A stretch of 64,000 bases of DNA from Pseudomonas jessenii (GCF_002236115.1 NZ_NIWT01000004.1:124001-188000); one strand, 5' to 3'; counted from the stretch's first letter, positions 26,630 to 36,996 are shown. The notes: a model not told the origin generated them from the sequence alone. Numbers and translations are program-made.

Positions 26630-29600
26630 ATGGACCGTCTGACACGCATATTGGCCGCACTGACCCGCTGGGGTCTGGGCCTGTGCGCGTTGGTTTTGGT
26701 GTTGATGGCGCTCTACGTCAGCCTTGGCCGGGAGCTGATGCCGCTAGTCGCCGAGTACCGCACCGACATCGAAACCAAAGCCAGCGATGCCTTGGGCATG
26801 CCGTTGCAGATCGGCGAGCTCGAAGGCAACTGGAGTGGATTCGCCCCTATATTGATGGCCCGCGACGTGACGGTCGGCGACGGCGCCAATGCCTTGCACC
26901 TGGATCAGGTGCGCGCGGTGCCGGACCTTTGGGCCAGCTTGTTGGCCCGCCAGGTACGCATCGCTCATCTGGAGTTCAGCGGCCTCAAGATCAACCTCAG
27001 GCAAGGTGAGGGCGGTCAGTGGGCTCTGGAAGGTTTGCCGATGCGCCAGGACCAGCCCACCGATCCGGAGCAACTGCTCAATCAGATGCAGATGATCCAG
27101 CAACTGTCGGTGCTCGACAGCCAGGTGACCTTGCAGCCGTTTGGCGAATCGCCGCTGACCTTGACTTATGTCGGCCTGAATCTGAAAACCGGGGCGTCGC
27201 GGCAGCGGCTCGACGCACGGCTGACCCTGCCGGACGGGCAACCGGTGGCCATGAGCCTGCGTACCCGTATTCGAGCCAGCCAATGGAAGGACGGTGAAGC
27301 CGAGGTCTACCTGAGCCTGCCGCAAAGCGACTGGTCGAAGTGGTTGCCTGAACGTCTGACCCAACAGTGGATTTTTTCCGAGATCAAGGCCGGCGGCGAG
27401 CTGTGGGTGACTTGGGGCAAAGGCGCCTTGCAAAGCGCTGCGGTGCGCGTGAACGCGCCACAACTCAAGGGTGCCTACGCCGAGCGCAAGCCGATCCAGA
27501 TCAATAACCTGGCGCTCAATGGTTACTTCCAGCGCAGTGCCAAAGGTGCGTCAGTGACTCTGGACTCCCTGGCGATGAACTTCGGCGAGACCCGCTGGGA
27601 AACGCATCTGCAGCTCACGCAAAACGCCGCCACTGATAAAACCGAAGAACTCTGGCACCTGCAAGCCGACCGGGTTGATCTCACGCCGCTGACCCCGCTG
27701 CTCAACGCACTGGCGCCGTTACCAGAGGGTTTTGCCACGGTCGTCGAGCGGCTCAAGGTCACGGGTGGCCTGCGTAACGTGCTGGTCGACTTCCGTCCCA
27801 ATGCCACCGACGACAGCAAGTTCGGGTTTGCCGCCAACCTCGACCAGGTGGGCTTCGACGCCTATCACGGTGCGCCGGCGGCGCGAAATGTCAGCGGCAG
27901 CATCAGCGGTGACCTGGGGCACGGCGAACTGCGCATGGACAGCAAGGATTTCATGCTGCACCTGGACCCGATTTTCGCCAAGCCATGGCAGTACATTCAG
28001 GCCAATGCGCGGCTGACCTGGAAACTCGATAAAGAAGGTTTCACCCTGATCGCGCCGTATCTGAAAGTGCTGGGCGAGGAAGGCAAGATCGCCGGCGACT
28101 TCCTGATTCGCCTGTATTTCGATCACACCCGGGAAGACTACATGGACCTGCGGGTCGGCCTGGTGGACGGTGACGGTCGCTACACCGCCAAGTACTTGCC
28201 GACGGTCCTCAGTCCGGCGCTGGACGAATGGCTGCGCACGGCGATTCTCAAGGGCGCGGTGGATCAAGGCTTCTTCCAGTATCAAGGGTCGCTCAGCCAC
28301 GGTGCCGCGGATGTCGATCGCAGCATCAGCCTGTACTTCAAGGTTCACGATGCCGAACTGGCCTTCCAGCCGGGCTGGCCCCATGTCAGCAAGGTCAGCG
28401 GCGATGTGTTTGTCGAAGACAGCGGCGTGCGGATTCTGGCCAGCAAGGGCCAATTACTCGACACCCAGGTCAACGATATCTACGTCGACATTCCCCATGT
28501 GCCAGCCGGGCAGAACGTTCATTTGTTCCTCGATGGCGGATTTGCCGGCGGTTTGGGCGATGGCCTGAAAATCCTCCAGGAAGCACCGATCGGTACCGGA
28601 GCAACCTTTGCCGGCTGGGAAGGCGAGGGTGACCTGCAAGGCAAGTTGAAGCTCGATATTCCCCTGGCAAAAGGCGAGGAGCCGAAGATCCTCGTCGATT
28701 TCAAGACCGCCAAGGCGCGCTTGAAGCTGGCCGAACCTGCGCTGGAACTGACCCAACTCAAAGGTGATTTCCGTTTCGACAGCGGCAAAGGCCTGACCGG
28801 GCAGAACATCAGCGCCCGGGCGTTCGACAAACCGGTCACCGCACAGATATTTGCCGATGGCAGCCCGGGCAAGCACAGTACCCGGGTGGCCGCGTCAGGG
28901 CAGGTCGAGGTCAAGAAACTGACCGACTGGCTGAAGGTCACCCAACCTCTGCCGGTGAGCGGTGTGATCCCGTATCAACTGCAACTGACACTGGACGGCG
29001 CCGACAGCCAGTTGATGGTCAATTCCAGCCTCAAGGGCGTGGCCGTCGATTTGCCTGCACCGTTCGGCATAACCTCCGAGGCCGGGCGCGACACCACGTT
29101 CCGCATGACCTTGCAGGGCGACGAGCGGCGTTATTGGGTCAATTACGGAGATTTGGCGAGTTTCACGTTCGCGGCCCCGGCCAGTAGTTTCGCCGACGGT
29201 CGCGGGGAGTTGTTCCTCGGTGGCGGCGAGTCCGTCTTGCCTGGCACCAAAGGCCTGCGGATACGGGGCGTGCTGTCGGAGCTGGACGTTGGCCCGTGGA
29301 AGGATCTGGTGGACAGATACGCCGGACAAGACCCCGGCGGCAGCGCCAGGCAACTGCTCAGCGGCGCGGATTTCAAGGTGGGCAAGCTCAGCGGTATCGG
29401 CACCACCCTCGATCAGGCCTCGATCCAGCTGGCGCGCAAGCCTTCCGCCTGGGCGCTACAACTGGACAGCCAGCAGATCAATGGCAGCGCCAGCCTTCCC
29501 GATGCGAAAGCCACGCCGATCACGATCAATCTGCAAACTGTGCGCCTGCCCGCACCGGACCCGACCGTGCTGGCCGATGAAAACTCGCCGGATCCGCTGG

Positions 29601-30433
29601 CGTCGGTGGACCCGACAAAAATCCCCGCGATGGACATCACCATCAATCAGCTATTCCAAGGGCAGGATCTGGTGGGGGGCTGGTCGCTGAAAATTCGTCC
29701 GACGCCCAAGGGCATCGTGTTCGACTCCCTGGACCTGGGCCTCAAGGGCATGCTGTTGGTGGGCAGCGGTGGCTGGGAAGGCGTGCCTGGCGCCAGCAAT
29801 AGCTGGTACAAGGGCCGTATCAGCGGCAAGAACCTCGCCGATGTGCTCAAGGGCTGGGGGTTTGCGCCGAGCGTCACCAGCCAGGACTTCTATATGGATG
29901 TCGATGGCCGCTGGCCCGGCTCACCGGCCTGGGTGGCGACCAAGCGTTTCTCCGGCACGCTTGATGCGACCCTCAATCAGGGTCAGTTCGTCGAGGTTGA
30001 GGGCAGTGCCCAGGCGCTGCGGGTATTTGGCTTGCTCAACTTCAACTCCATCGGCCGGCGCCTGCGCCTGGACTTCTCCGACCTGTTCGGCAAAGGCCTG
30101 AGTTATGACCGGGTCAAGGGGCTGCTGGTCGGGACCAATGGTGTGTATGTCACCCGTAAGCCGATCCAGCTGACGGGCCCGTCGAGCACCATTGAACTCG
30201 ACGGCACCCTGAACATGGTGGCCGATCAGATCGATGCGAAACTGATGGTGACCTTGCCGGTGACCAATAACCTGCCGATTGCCGCATTGATCGTCGGTGC
30301 ACCCGCGGTCGGCGGGGCGCTGTTCCTGATCGACAAGCTGATCGGAGACCGGGTCGCCCGTTTCGCCAGTGTGAAGTACACCGTCAAAGGGCCTTGGAAA
30401 GAACCGAAGATTGCCTTCGACAAGGCTTTTTGA
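26630..30433 (+). CDS. yhdP: YhdP family AsmA-like protein, probable bridge-like phospholipid transporter
   Basis: A 1267-residue protein with one N-terminal membrane helix (residues 9-30: ALTRWGLGLCALVLVLMALYV) and a very long periplasmic beta-rich body with DUF3971 and AsmA-like C-terminal regions. The end reads TLPVTNNLPIAALIVGAPAVGGALFLIDKLIGD. In E. coli, YhdP, TamB and YdbH move phospholipids from inner to outer membrane as long hydrophobic grooves. ATG 26630 has GGGAG 9 bp before it and directly precedes the membrane helix; the 26570 alternative lacks family support. Its place after mreBCD and rng fits an envelope role. Confidence 0.92.
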   Translation: MDRLTRILAALTRWGLGLCALVLVLMALYVSLGRELMPLVAEYRTDIETKASDALGMPLQIGELEGNWSGFAPILMARDVTVGDGANALHLDQVRAVPDLWASLLARQVRIAHLEFSGLKINLRQGEGGQWALEGLPMRQDQPTDPEQLLNQMQMIQQLSVLDSQVTLQPFGESPLTLTYVGLNLKTGASRQRLDARLTLPDGQPVAMSLRTRIRASQWKDGEAEVYLSLPQSDWSKWLPERLTQQWIFSEIKAGGELWVTWGKGALQSAAVRVNAPQLKGAYAERKPIQINNLALNGYFQRSAKGASVTLDSLAMNFGETRWETHLQLTQNAATDKTEELWHLQADRVDLTPLTPLLNALAPLPEGFATVVERLKVTGGLRNVLVDFRPNATDDSKFGFAANLDQVGFDAYHGAPAARNVSGSISGDLGHGELRMDSKDFMLHLDPIFAKPWQYIQANARLTWKLDKEGFTLIAPYLKVLGEEGKIAGDFLIRLYFDHTREDYMDLRVGLVDGDGRYTAKYLPTVLSPALDEWLRTAILKGAVDQGFFQYQGSLSHGAADVDRSISLYFKVHDAELAFQPGWPHVSKVSGDVFVEDSGVRILASKGQLLDTQVNDIYVDIPHVPAGQNVHLFLDGGFAGGLGDGLKILQEAPIGTGATFAGWEGEGDLQGKLKLDIPLAKGEEPKILVDFKTAKARLKLAEPALELTQLKGDFRFDSGKGLTGQNISARAFDKPVTAQIFADGSPGKHSTRVAASGQVEVKKLTDWLKVTQPLPVSGVIPYQLQLTLDGADSQLMVNSSLKGVAVDLPAPFGITSEAGRDTTFRMTLQGDERRYWVNYGDLASFTFAAPASSFADGRGELFLGGGESVLPGTKGLRIRGVLSELDVGPWKDLVDRYAGQDPGGSARQLLSGADFKVGKLSGIGTTLDQASIQLARKPSAWALQLDSQQINGSASLPDAKATPITINLQTVRLPAPDPTVLADENSPDPLASVDPTKIPAMDITINQLFQGQDLVGGWSLKIRPTPKGIVFDSLDLGLKGMLLVGSGGWEGVPGASNSWYKGRISGKNLADVLKGWGFAPSVTSQDFYMDVDGRWPGSPAWVATKRFSGTLDATLNQGQFVEVEGSAQALRVFGLLNFNSIGRRLRLDFSDLFGKGLSYDRVKGLLVGTNGVYVTRKPIQLTGPSSTIELDGTLNMVADQIDAKLMVTLPVTNNLPIAALIVGAPAVGGALFLIDKLIGDRVARFASVKYTVKGPWKEPKIAFDKAF

Positions 30434-30484
30434 AACGCCATCCTTCGGGCCTATGGAGTAGCATGGCCATTGCGGCTCGCCCCT

Positions 30485-30584
30485 TGTAGGAGCGAGCCCG
30501 CTCGCGATGGACGTGAACGATGACGCAGGCTGTCTGAAAAAACGCGTCGCATTCAAACTCATCGCGAGCAAGCTCGCTCCTACA
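30485..30584. repeat. REPIN between yhdP and the amidase gene
   Basis: TGTAGGAGCGAGCCCGCTCG from 30485 and ATCGCGAGCAAGCTCGCTCC ending at 30584. The inner part (gatgacgcaggctgtctgaa) resembles the inner part of the copy at 6504. Confidence 0.87.
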
Positions 30585-30616
30585 AGGTCTGTGTTGGTTT
30601 CAATAAGGAAAAGGCC

Positions 30617-31471
30617 ATGTCTCTAGCGGTGATTCAAATGGTCAGCCAGAGCGATGTGCTGGCCAATCTGGCCCAGGCCCGTCGGCTGCTCGAGCGAGCG
30701 GCCGCCGGTGGCGCGAAGCTCGCGGTATTGCCGGAAAACTTCGCCGCCATGGGCCGGCGCGACATTGCCGACATCGGACGCGCCGAAGCACTGGGCGAAG
30801 GCCCGATCCTGCCCTGGTTGAAACAGACCGCACGCGACCTCAAGTTATGGATTGTGGCCGGCACGTTGCCGTTGCCGCCGGTGGATCAACCGGCGGCCAA
30901 GGTGCATGCCTGTTCGTTGCTGGTCGATGACCAGGGTGAAACGGTGGCGCGCTACGACAAGCTGCACCTGTTCGACGTCGACGTGGCCGACAATCGCGGC
31001 CGTTATCGTGAATCCGATGACTATGCTTATGGCAGTGGGGTCGTGGTGGCGGACACACCGGTTGGGCGGGTTGGCCTGACGGTCTGTTACGACTTGCGCT
31101 TCCCGGAGCTGTACAGCGAATTGCGCGCGGCCGGCGCGGAACTGATTACCGCCCCTTCGGCCTTCACGGCGGTGACCGGCGCGGCGCATTGGGATGTGCT
31201 GATTCGCGCACGGGCCATCGAGACACAATGTTATGTGCTCGCGGCTGCCCAGGGTGGGACGCATCCGGGGCCGCGGGAAACTTTCGGTCATGCTGCCATC
31301 ATCGACCCGTGGGGGCGTGTGCTGGCACAACAGGATCAAGGCGAGGCCGTGCTGCTGGCCGAACGCGACAGCAGCGAACAGGCGTCCATCCGGGCGCGGA
31401 TGCCGGTGTCCAGTCACCGGCGCTTTTTCTCGCAGGGCGCCCAGCGACCTGCATCAGAACGACGAATTTAA
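30617..31471 (+). CDS. Carbon-nitrogen hydrolase, Nit1/YbeM-like deaminated-glutathione amidase
   Basis: A 284-residue nitrilase-superfamily amidase. The triad is visible: Glu40 (AVLPENF), Lys115 (ARYDKLHLFDVD) and Cys157 (LTVCYDLRFPELY). The DKLHLFDVDV and CYDLRFPE segments are those of Nit1-type enzymes, which hydrolyse deaminated glutathione, a transaminase side product. Bacterial members often sit beside tldD, as here (12 bp before it). Omega-amidase is the main alternative. Confidence 0.88.
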   Translation: MSLAVIQMVSQSDVLANLAQARRLLERAAAGGAKLAVLPENFAAMGRRDIADIGRAEALGEGPILPWLKQTARDLKLWIVAGTLPLPPVDQPAAKVHACSLLVDDQGETVARYDKLHLFDVDVADNRGRYRESDDYAYGSGVVVADTPVGRVGLTVCYDLRFPELYSELRAAGAELITAPSAFTAVTGAAHWDVLIRARAIETQCYVLAAAQGGTHPGPRETFGHAAIIDPWGRVLAQQDQGEAVLLAERDSSEQASIRARMPVSSHRRFFSQGAQRPASERRI

Positions 31472-31483
31472 GGCGTAAAGCAT

Positions 31484-32926
31484 ATGAGCGAGTTGTTGTC
31501 CTCAGTCAGTGAACACCTGCTGGCGCCCGGTGGCGTCACGATCGAGAGCCTGCAAGGCGTGCTAGGCGACCTGGCCGGGCCGGGCATCGATGCGGCCGAC
31601 CTGTATTTCCAGGGGCAGATCTCCGAGTCCTGGGCGCTGGAAGACGGCATCGTCAAGGAAGGCAGCTTCAACCTTGACCAAGGTGTGGGCGTGCGCGCGC
31701 AATCGGGTGAAAAAACCGGTTTTGCCTACAGCAATGCCATCACCCTGGAAGCCCTTGGCGCGGCGGCGCGGGCCGCCCGTTCGATTTCCCGCGCTGGCCA
31801 GAATGGCACCGTGCAGGCATTCACCAGCCAGGATGTCGCGCAGTTGTATGCGCCGGACAATCCCCTGGAAGTGCTGACCCGTGCCGAGAAAGTCGATTTG
31901 CTCAAGCGAATCGATGCCGCGACCCGCGCCCTCGACCCTCGCATCCAGCAAGTCACCGTGAGCATGGCCGGTGTCTGGGAACGGATTCTGGTGGCTTCCA
32001 CCGACGGCGGTCTGGCGGCGGATGTACGGCCGCTGGTGCGCTTCAACGTCAGCGTGATCGTCGAGCAGAACGGTCGCCGCGAGCGCGGGGGGCATGGCGG
32101 TGGCGGTCGGACCGATTACCGTTATTTCCTCGGCGAAGACCGCGCCATGGGCTATGCCCGTGAAGCGTTGCGCCAGGCGCTGGTCAACCTCGAAGCCATT
32201 CCGGCACCGGCCGGTACCTTGCCGGTGGTGCTCGGTTCCGGCTGGTCGGGCGTGTTGCTGCACGAAGCGGTCGGTCATGGTCTGGAAGGCGACTTCAACC
32301 GCAAGGGCAGTTCGGCCTACAGCGGTCGCATGGGCGAGATGGTTGCGTCGAAGCTGTGCACCATTGTCGATGACGGCACCCTGGCCGGTCGCCGTGGCTC
32401 GTTGAGTGTCGACGACGAAGGCACGCCGACCGAGTGCACCACGCTGATCGAAAACGGCGTACTCAAGGGCTACATGCAGGACAAGCTCAACGCCCGCCTG
32501 ATGGGCGTGGCACGCACCGGTAACGGCCGTCGCGAATCCTACGCGCACCTGCCGATGCCGCGCATGACCAACACCTACATGCTCGCCGGCGAAAGCGACC
32601 CGGCGGAAATCATCGCTTCGGTGAAGCGCGGCATTTACTGCGCCAACCTGGGTGGCGGTCAAGTGGACATCACCAGCGGCAAGTTCGTGTTCTCCACCAG
32701 CGAGGCGTACCTGATCGAGGACGGCAAGATTACCGCTCCGGTCAAGGGTGCGACCCTGATCGGCAACGGGCCGGAAGCCATGAGCAAGGTGTCGATGGTC
32801 GGTAATGATCTGTCGCTGGACAGCGGCGTGGGTACGTGTGGCAAGGATGGGCAGTCGGTGCCGGTGGGTGTCGGCCAGCCAACGCTGAAGATTGATGCGA
32901 TCACCGTGGGTGGCACGGGGTCGTAA
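31484..32926 (+). CDS. tldD: Metalloprotease TldD
   Basis: A 480-residue subunit of the TldD/TldE (PmbA) protease, which unfolds and degrades small proteins and peptides such as microcin B17 precursor and CcdA. The zinc motif is [11 protein letters not shown] with His260, Glu261 and His265. The C-terminal part [21 protein letters not shown] is family-specific. TldD carries the metal; its non-catalytic partner PmbA is encoded 0.7 kb away on the same strand, beyond darP, which is read the other way. Confidence 0.95.
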   Translation: MSELLSSVSEHLLAPGGVTIESLQGVLGDLAGPGIDAADLYFQGQISESWALEDGIVKEGSFNLDQGVGVRAQSGEKTGFAYSNAITLEALGAAARAARSISRAGQNGTVQAFTSQDVAQLYAPDNPLEVLTRAEKVDLLKRIDAATRALDPRIQQVTVSMAGVWERILVASTDGGLAADVRPLVRFNVSVIVEQNGRRERGGHGGGGRTDYRYFLGEDRAMGYAREALRQALVNLEAIPAPAGTLPVVLGSGWSGVLLHEAVGHGLEGDFNRKGSSAYSGRMGEMVASKLCTIVDDGTLAGRRGSLSVDDEGTPTECTTLIENGVLKGYMQDKLNARLMGVARTGNGRRESYAHLPMPRMTNTYMLAGESDPAEIIASVKRGIYCANLGGGQVDITSGKFVFSTSEAYLIEDGKITAPVKGATLIGNGPEAMSKVSMVGNDLSLDSGVGTCGKDGQSVPVGVGQPTLKIDAITVGGTGS

Positions 32927-32937
32927 GAAGTGAGGCT

Positions 32938-32966
32938 GCGGGTGAGCTGCGAGGCAGCTCACCCGC
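32938..32966. terminator. Perfect 13-bp stem between convergent tldD and darP
   Basis: GCGGGTGAGCTGC (32938-32950), loop GAG, GCAGCTCACCCGC (32954-32966). It fills most of the 48-bp gap between the two stop codons. There is no T run on either side, so termination may need Rho, or the stem may act as an mRNA end-protector for both transcripts. Confidence 0.6.
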
Positions 32967-32974
32967 TTCGAGAA

Positions 32975-33499
32975 TTAACGCAGACCGCGTTGAGTCTCGT
33001 CCAGCTCACGGATGTACTTGAAGATTTTACGGCTGGAAGCAGGAGGTTTGTTTTGCGCAACCTCATGCTGGGCCTGACGGATCAGGGATCGCAATTGCTG
33101 GCGGTCCGCGTCCGGGTAGTCGACGACGAATTTTTCCAGTACGGCATCGTCGCCGGCAATCAGACGATCGCGCCAGCGTTCCAGGTTATGGAAGCGTTCG
33201 TTGTATTGACGGGTGGAGGCATCGAGTTGATCGAGCAGAACCAGAATGGCGGCAGTGTCCTGATCGCGCATCAGTTTGCCGATGAACTGAAGGTGCCGTT
33301 TTCGCGCGATGTTCGCGGTGTGCTTGGGCGCATCGGCCAGAGCCCGACGCATTCCGTCGGTCAAGGGCAGTTTTGCCAGCAAGTCAGGCTTGAGTGTTGT
33401 AAGGCGCTCGCCAAGGTCAACCAGAGCATGCAGCTCGCGTTTGACCTGGGATTTGCTTTTTTCTCCCGTATCGAGGGAGTCGTCGTAAGAATCAACCAT
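32975..33499 (-). CDS. darP: DarP (YjgA), ribosome-associated 50S maturation factor
   Basis: A 174-residue charged, helical protein of the DUF615/YjgA family, which binds pre-50S particles and helps form the peptidyl-transferase centre. Start [22 protein letters not shown], the core [14 protein letters not shown] and the C-terminal [13 protein letters not shown] are typical. The frame remains open upstream to 34666, but that is the antisense of pmbA; CAT at 33497-33499 is the true start. It is set between tldD and pmbA on the other strand, an order shared with P. aeruginosa. Confidence 0.93.
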   Translation of the reverse strand: MVDSYDDSLDTGEKSKSQVKRELHALVDLGERLTTLKPDLLAKLPLTDGMRRALADAPKHTANIARKRHLQFIGKLMRDQDTAAILVLLDQLDASTRQYNERFHNLERWRDRLIAGDDAVLEKFVVDYPDADRQQLRSLIRQAQHEVAQNKPPASSRKIFKYIRELDETQRGLR

Positions 33500-33607
33500 G
33501 GTGGCCGTCCGCAAAGAAACGCCGCCATGATAACCAGTCGGGGGCCGCTTGTCCGGCCCGGTCGCTCGATGACCGTTACCGAAAGCAGAATTTGAGTGGA
33601 GAACAGC

Positions 33608-34954
33608 ATGAGTGCAGTTGAAAGCGTCGGCCCACAAGCGTTGCCGGCACTGCAGGAACAAGTCGAGCAGATCATCGCTGAAGCCAAGCGCCAGGGGGCC
33701 AGCGCCTGTGAAGTGGCGGTGTCGCTGGAGCAGGGGTTGTCGACTTCGGTGCGCCAGCGTGAGGTCGAAACCGTTGAGTTCAACCGCGACCAGGGGTTTG
33801 GCATCACCTTGTACGTGGGGCAGCGCAAAGGCTCGGCCAGCACCTCGGCCAGCGGTCCTGATGCGATTCGCGAAACCGTCGCCGCTGCACTGGCCATCGC
33901 CAAACACACTTCGGAAGACGAAGCCTCGGGCCTTGCGGATGCCGCGCTGATGGCGCGCGATATTCCGGATTTCGACCTGTTCCACCAATGGGACATCACT
34001 CCGGAACAAGCCATCGAACAGGCCCTGGCCTGCGAAGCCGCGGCGTTTGCCGCCGACAGCCGGATCAAGAACGCCGACGGCACCACCCTCAGTACCCATC
34101 AGGGCTGCCGCGTTTATGGCAATAGCCACGGCTTTATCGGCGGTTACGCATCGACTCGGCACAGTCTGAGCTGCGTGATGATCGCCGAGGCCGATGGCCA
34201 GATGCAGCGCGATTACTGGTACGACGTGAACCGCCAGGGCAATCTGCTCGCCGACCCGGTGAGCATCGGTCAACGCGCTGCGCAACGGGCGGCAAGTCGT
34301 CTGGGCGCACGTCCGGTACCGACTTGCGAGGTGCCGGTGCTGTTTTCCGCAGAGTTGGCTGGGGGGCTGTTCGGCAGTTTCCTGTCGGCGATTTCCGGCG
34401 GCAGCCTGTATCGCAAGTCGTCCTTCCTTGAGGGCACTCTCGGGCAGAAGCTGTTTCCGGAGTGGCTGACCATCGACGAACGTCCGCATCTGATGCGTGC
34501 CATGGGCAGTGCAGCGTTCGACGGTGATGGTTTGGCAACCTACGCCAAACCGTTCGTCGAAAAGGGCGAGTTGGTGTCTTACATCCTCGGCACCTATTCC
34601 GGCCGCAAGCTCGGTATGCCGAGCACGGCCAACGCCGGTGGCGTGCACAACCTGTTCGTCACCCATGGCGACGAAGACCAGGCGGCGTTGCTGCGGCGCA
34701 TGGGGCGTGGCTTGCTGGTGACTGAATTGATGGGGCAGGGCCTCAACATGGTCACCGGCGATTACTCCCGTGGTGCAGCGGGTTACTGGGTCGAGAACGG
34801 TGAAATCCAGTTCGCGGTCCAGGAAGTGACCATCGCCGGCAACATGCGCGACATGTTCAAGCAGATCGTTGCCGTGGGTAATGATCTGGAACTGCGCAGT
34901 AACATTCGCACCGGCTCGGTGCTGATCGAGCGGATGACGGTGGCAGGCAGCTAA
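33608..34954 (+). CDS. pmbA: PmbA/TldE, partner of TldD
   Basis: A 448-residue protein of the U62 family. It lacks the HExxxH of TldD, as expected for the non-metal subunit, but keeps the fold: [22 protein letters not shown], the C-terminal [22 protein letters not shown] and [17 protein letters not shown] 33608 is taken because the GTGGAG of the upstream GTG (33596) serves as its ribosome site. A very strong terminator follows. Confidence 0.94.
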   Translation: MSAVESVGPQALPALQEQVEQIIAEAKRQGASACEVAVSLEQGLSTSVRQREVETVEFNRDQGFGITLYVGQRKGSASTSASGPDAIRETVAAALAIAKHTSEDEASGLADAALMARDIPDFDLFHQWDITPEQAIEQALACEAAAFAADSRIKNADGTTLSTHQGCRVYGNSHGFIGGYASTRHSLSCVMIAEADGQMQRDYWYDVNRQGNLLADPVSIGQRAAQRAASRLGARPVPTCEVPVLFSAELAGGLFGSFLSAISGGSLYRKSSFLEGTLGQKLFPEWLTIDERPHLMRAMGSAAFDGDGLATYAKPFVEKGELVSYILGTYSGRKLGMPSTANAGGVHNLFVTHGDEDQAALLRRMGRGLLVTELMGQGLNMVTGDYSRGAAGYWVENGEIQFAVQEVTIAGNMRDMFKQIVAVGNDLELRSNIRTGSVLIERMTVAGS

Positions 34955-34971
34955 GCCACGGCCGCTTCACC

Positions 34972-35008
34972 AAAAGGCGCGCCACCCATTGGGTGGCGCG
35001 CCTTTTTT
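34972..35008 (+). terminator. Rho-independent terminator of pmbA
   Basis: A 16-bp perfect stem (AAAAGGCGCGCCACCC, loop ATT, complement) runs into T's. It is the strongest terminator seen in the window. Confidence 0.95.
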
Positions 35009-35030
35009 GTTGGCTACAACTCAGATCCCC

Positions 35031-35120
35031 TGTGGGAGCGAGCTTGCTCGCGATAGCAGCGTGTCAGACGAAATCAATGTTGAAAGTGATGACGCCTTCG
35101 CGAGCAGGCTCCCTCCCACA
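35031..35120. repeat. REPIN upstream of fagA
   Basis: TGTGGGAGCGAGCTTGCTCG from 35031 and a diverged right arm (TCGCGAGCAGGCTCCCTCCC) ending at 35120. Its interior, aaatcaatgttgaaagt, is close to that of the REPIN at 62575. Confidence 0.85.
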
Positions 35121-35145
35121 ATGGATCTGCTGTGTCGGCACGGCC

Positions 35146-35186
35146 TTGTTTTGGTTCTCATTATCATATAATAATAAATCTCATTA
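35146..35186 (+). promoter_or_regulatory. Fur-type iron promoter of fagA-fumC-orfX-sodA
   Basis: A perfect -10 TATAAT (35167-35172) is buried in an AT-rich Fur-box-like tract, ggttctcattatcatata and on to 35186, whose complement carries GATAATGAGAA. A weak -35 candidate TTGTTT lies at 35146. In P. aeruginosa the same four genes are induced by iron starvation through Fur; repression when iron is plentiful is inferred here. Confidence 0.8.
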
Positions 35187-35204
35187 CCGAATGAGCCCCG
35201 GATC

Positions 35205-35600
35205 ATGAGTTCTGCCTTGCACGAGCAGCCTTACCTCGAAAGCTGGCGCTGGATGAGTCGCCAGATCCGTTGCGCGATGAACCCCGACGAGCCTCGCCTG
35301 ATCGACCACTACCTGGCCGAAGGCCGGTACCTGGCGTGTTGCACGGCCACCTCACCCTGGACCGTCGCCGAAACTTCCTTCCGATTGTTGCTCGATACCG
35401 CCGCCGATGTCGCGCTGCCGTGGCACTGGCGCACTTACTGTCTCGACCAGGCCTGGCGCCCGCTGCGCGAACTGGAACGCCTCTCGTTGTGCAAATGCCG
35501 CCTCAAGCGCTGGCAGAGCTACACCTGGCAACTCGCTACCTGTGAGTTGCAGCCCTCGATTCCTCTCATAGAACTGATGCAAGGATCTCCCGATGAGTAA
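35205..35600 (+). CDS. fagA: FagA, Fur-associated protein of unknown function
   Basis: A 131-residue soluble protein with no signal peptide, rich in tryptophan and cysteine (including the CKCRLKRW stretch near residue 105). I recognise it as FagA from its position and from the P. aeruginosa operon fagA-fumC-orfX-sodA. Function is unknown. Its Shine-Dalgarno is weak. The last 8 bp overlap fumC, so the two are translationally coupled. The cysteines (positions about 23, 45, 46, 86, 104, 106) could bind a metal, but that is a guess. Confidence 0.82.
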   Translation: MSSALHEQPYLESWRWMSRQIRCAMNPDEPRLIDHYLAEGRYLACCTATSPWTVAETSFRLLLDTAADVALPWHWRTYCLDQAWRPLRELERLSLCKCRLKRWQSYTWQLATCELQPSIPLIELMQGSPDE

Positions 35601-36969
35601 TACCCGTATCGAACGCGACAGTATGGGCGAGCTTCAGGTCCCGGAAGACGCCCTCTACGGCGCACAGACCCAGCGTGCGGTGGATAACTTCCCGATCAGC
35701 GGCAAACCGATGCCGGTTCAGTTCATCCGCGCCTTGATCCTGGCCAAGGCAGCGGCCGCCCGCACCAACGTCGAGCTCAAGCAGATCGGCGAAGCCCAGG
35801 GCAAAGCCATCGTCGACGCAGCCCAGGGCTTGCTCGAAGGTGATTTCATGCAGCACTTCCCGGTGGATGTGTTCCAGACCGGTTCCGGCACCAGCTCGAA
35901 CATGAACGCCAACGAAGTGATCGCCACGCTGGCCAGCCGCTTGCTGGGCGAGGCGGTGAACCCCAACGATCACGTCAACTGCGGGCAGAGCAGCAACGAC
36001 ATCATCCCGACCACCATTCACGTCAGCGCAGCACTGGCGCTCCATGAACAACTGCTGCCGGCGCTGACGCATCTGGTGCAGGTCATCGAGCGCAAGGCCG
36101 AGCAGGTTCATCACCACGTCAAAACCGGGCGTACGCACCTGATGGACGCCATGCCGGTGCGCATGAGCCAGGTGCTCAACGGTTGGGCGCAGCAGCTCAA
36201 GGCCAACATCGGCCATCTGCAGGGCTTGCAGCCAAGCCTGCAATCCCTGGCTCAAGGCGGCACGGCGGTGGGCACGGGTGTCAACGCCCACCCCGAGTTC
36301 GCGGCGCGGTTCAGCCAGCAGCTAAGCAAATTGACCCGGGTTAAGTTCCAGCCAGGCAAGGACCTGTTCGCGCTGATCGGCTCCCAGGACACTGCCGTTG
36401 CCGTCTCCGGACAGCTAAAGGCCACCGCCGTGTCGCTGATGAAAATCGCCAACGATCTGCGCTGGATGAACTCCGGCCCGCTGGCCGGCCTTGGCGAGAT
36501 CGAACTGCAAGCCTTGCAGCCGGGCTCTTCGATCATGCCGGGCAAGGTCAACCCGGTCATTCCAGAGGCCACCGCGATGGTCGCGGCTCAGGTCATCGGC
36601 AACGACAGTGTTATCACCATCGCCGGTCAGTCGGGCAATTTCGAACTGAACGTGATGCTGCCGATCATCGCCCAGAACCTGCTGAGCAGTATCGAGTTGC
36701 TGGCCAATTCCAGTCGTCTGCTGGCAGACAAGGCCATCGCCAGCTTCAAGGTCAACGAAGGCCGGATCAAGGAAGCACTGTCACGCAACCCGATTCTGGT
36801 CACCGCGCTCAACCCGATCATCGGTTACCAGAAGGCTGCCGAGATTGCCAAGAAGGCCTATCAGCAAGGTCGGCCGGTGATTGACGTCGCGCTGGAACAC
36901 AGCGACCTGACGCGCAGCCAACTGGAAGAATTGCTCAACCCGGAAAAACTCACTGCGGGCGGCGTCTAA
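35593..36969 (+). CDS. fumC: Class II fumarate hydratase FumC (iron-independent)
   Basis: A 458-residue enzyme that interconverts fumarate and malate without an iron-sulfur cluster. The superfamily signature GSSIMPGKVNPV lies near residue 315; SGTSSNMNANEV and KTGRTHLMDAMP are substrate-site stretches. Being in a Fur-controlled operon, it would replace iron-dependent fumarases under iron starvation or superoxide stress. It overlaps fagA by 8 bp; orfX follows after 27 bp. Confidence 0.96.
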   Translation: MSNTRIERDSMGELQVPEDALYGAQTQRAVDNFPISGKPMPVQFIRALILAKAAAARTNVELKQIGEAQGKAIVDAAQGLLEGDFMQHFPVDVFQTGSGTSSNMNANEVIATLASRLLGEAVNPNDHVNCGQSSNDIIPTTIHVSAALALHEQLLPALTHLVQVIERKAEQVHHHVKTGRTHLMDAMPVRMSQVLNGWAQQLKANIGHLQGLQPSLQSLAQGGTAVGTGVNAHPEFAARFSQQLSKLTRVKFQPGKDLFALIGSQDTAVAVSGQLKATAVSLMKIANDLRWMNSGPLAGLGEIELQALQPGSSIMPGKVNPVIPEATAMVAAQVIGNDSVITIAGQSGNFELNVMLPIIAQNLLSSIELLANSSRLLADKAIASFKVNEGRIKEALSRNPILVTALNPIIGYQKAAEIAKKAYQQGRPVIDVALEHSDLTRSQLEELLNPEKLTAGGV

Positions 36970-36996
36970 GCCCCGTTACCGCTTTGGAGGCGCACC

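Noticed and set aside
32975..34666. A 563-residue version of DarP
   Set aside because: The extra N-terminal part is antisense to pmbA. The DUF615 match begins at MVDSYDDS (33499).
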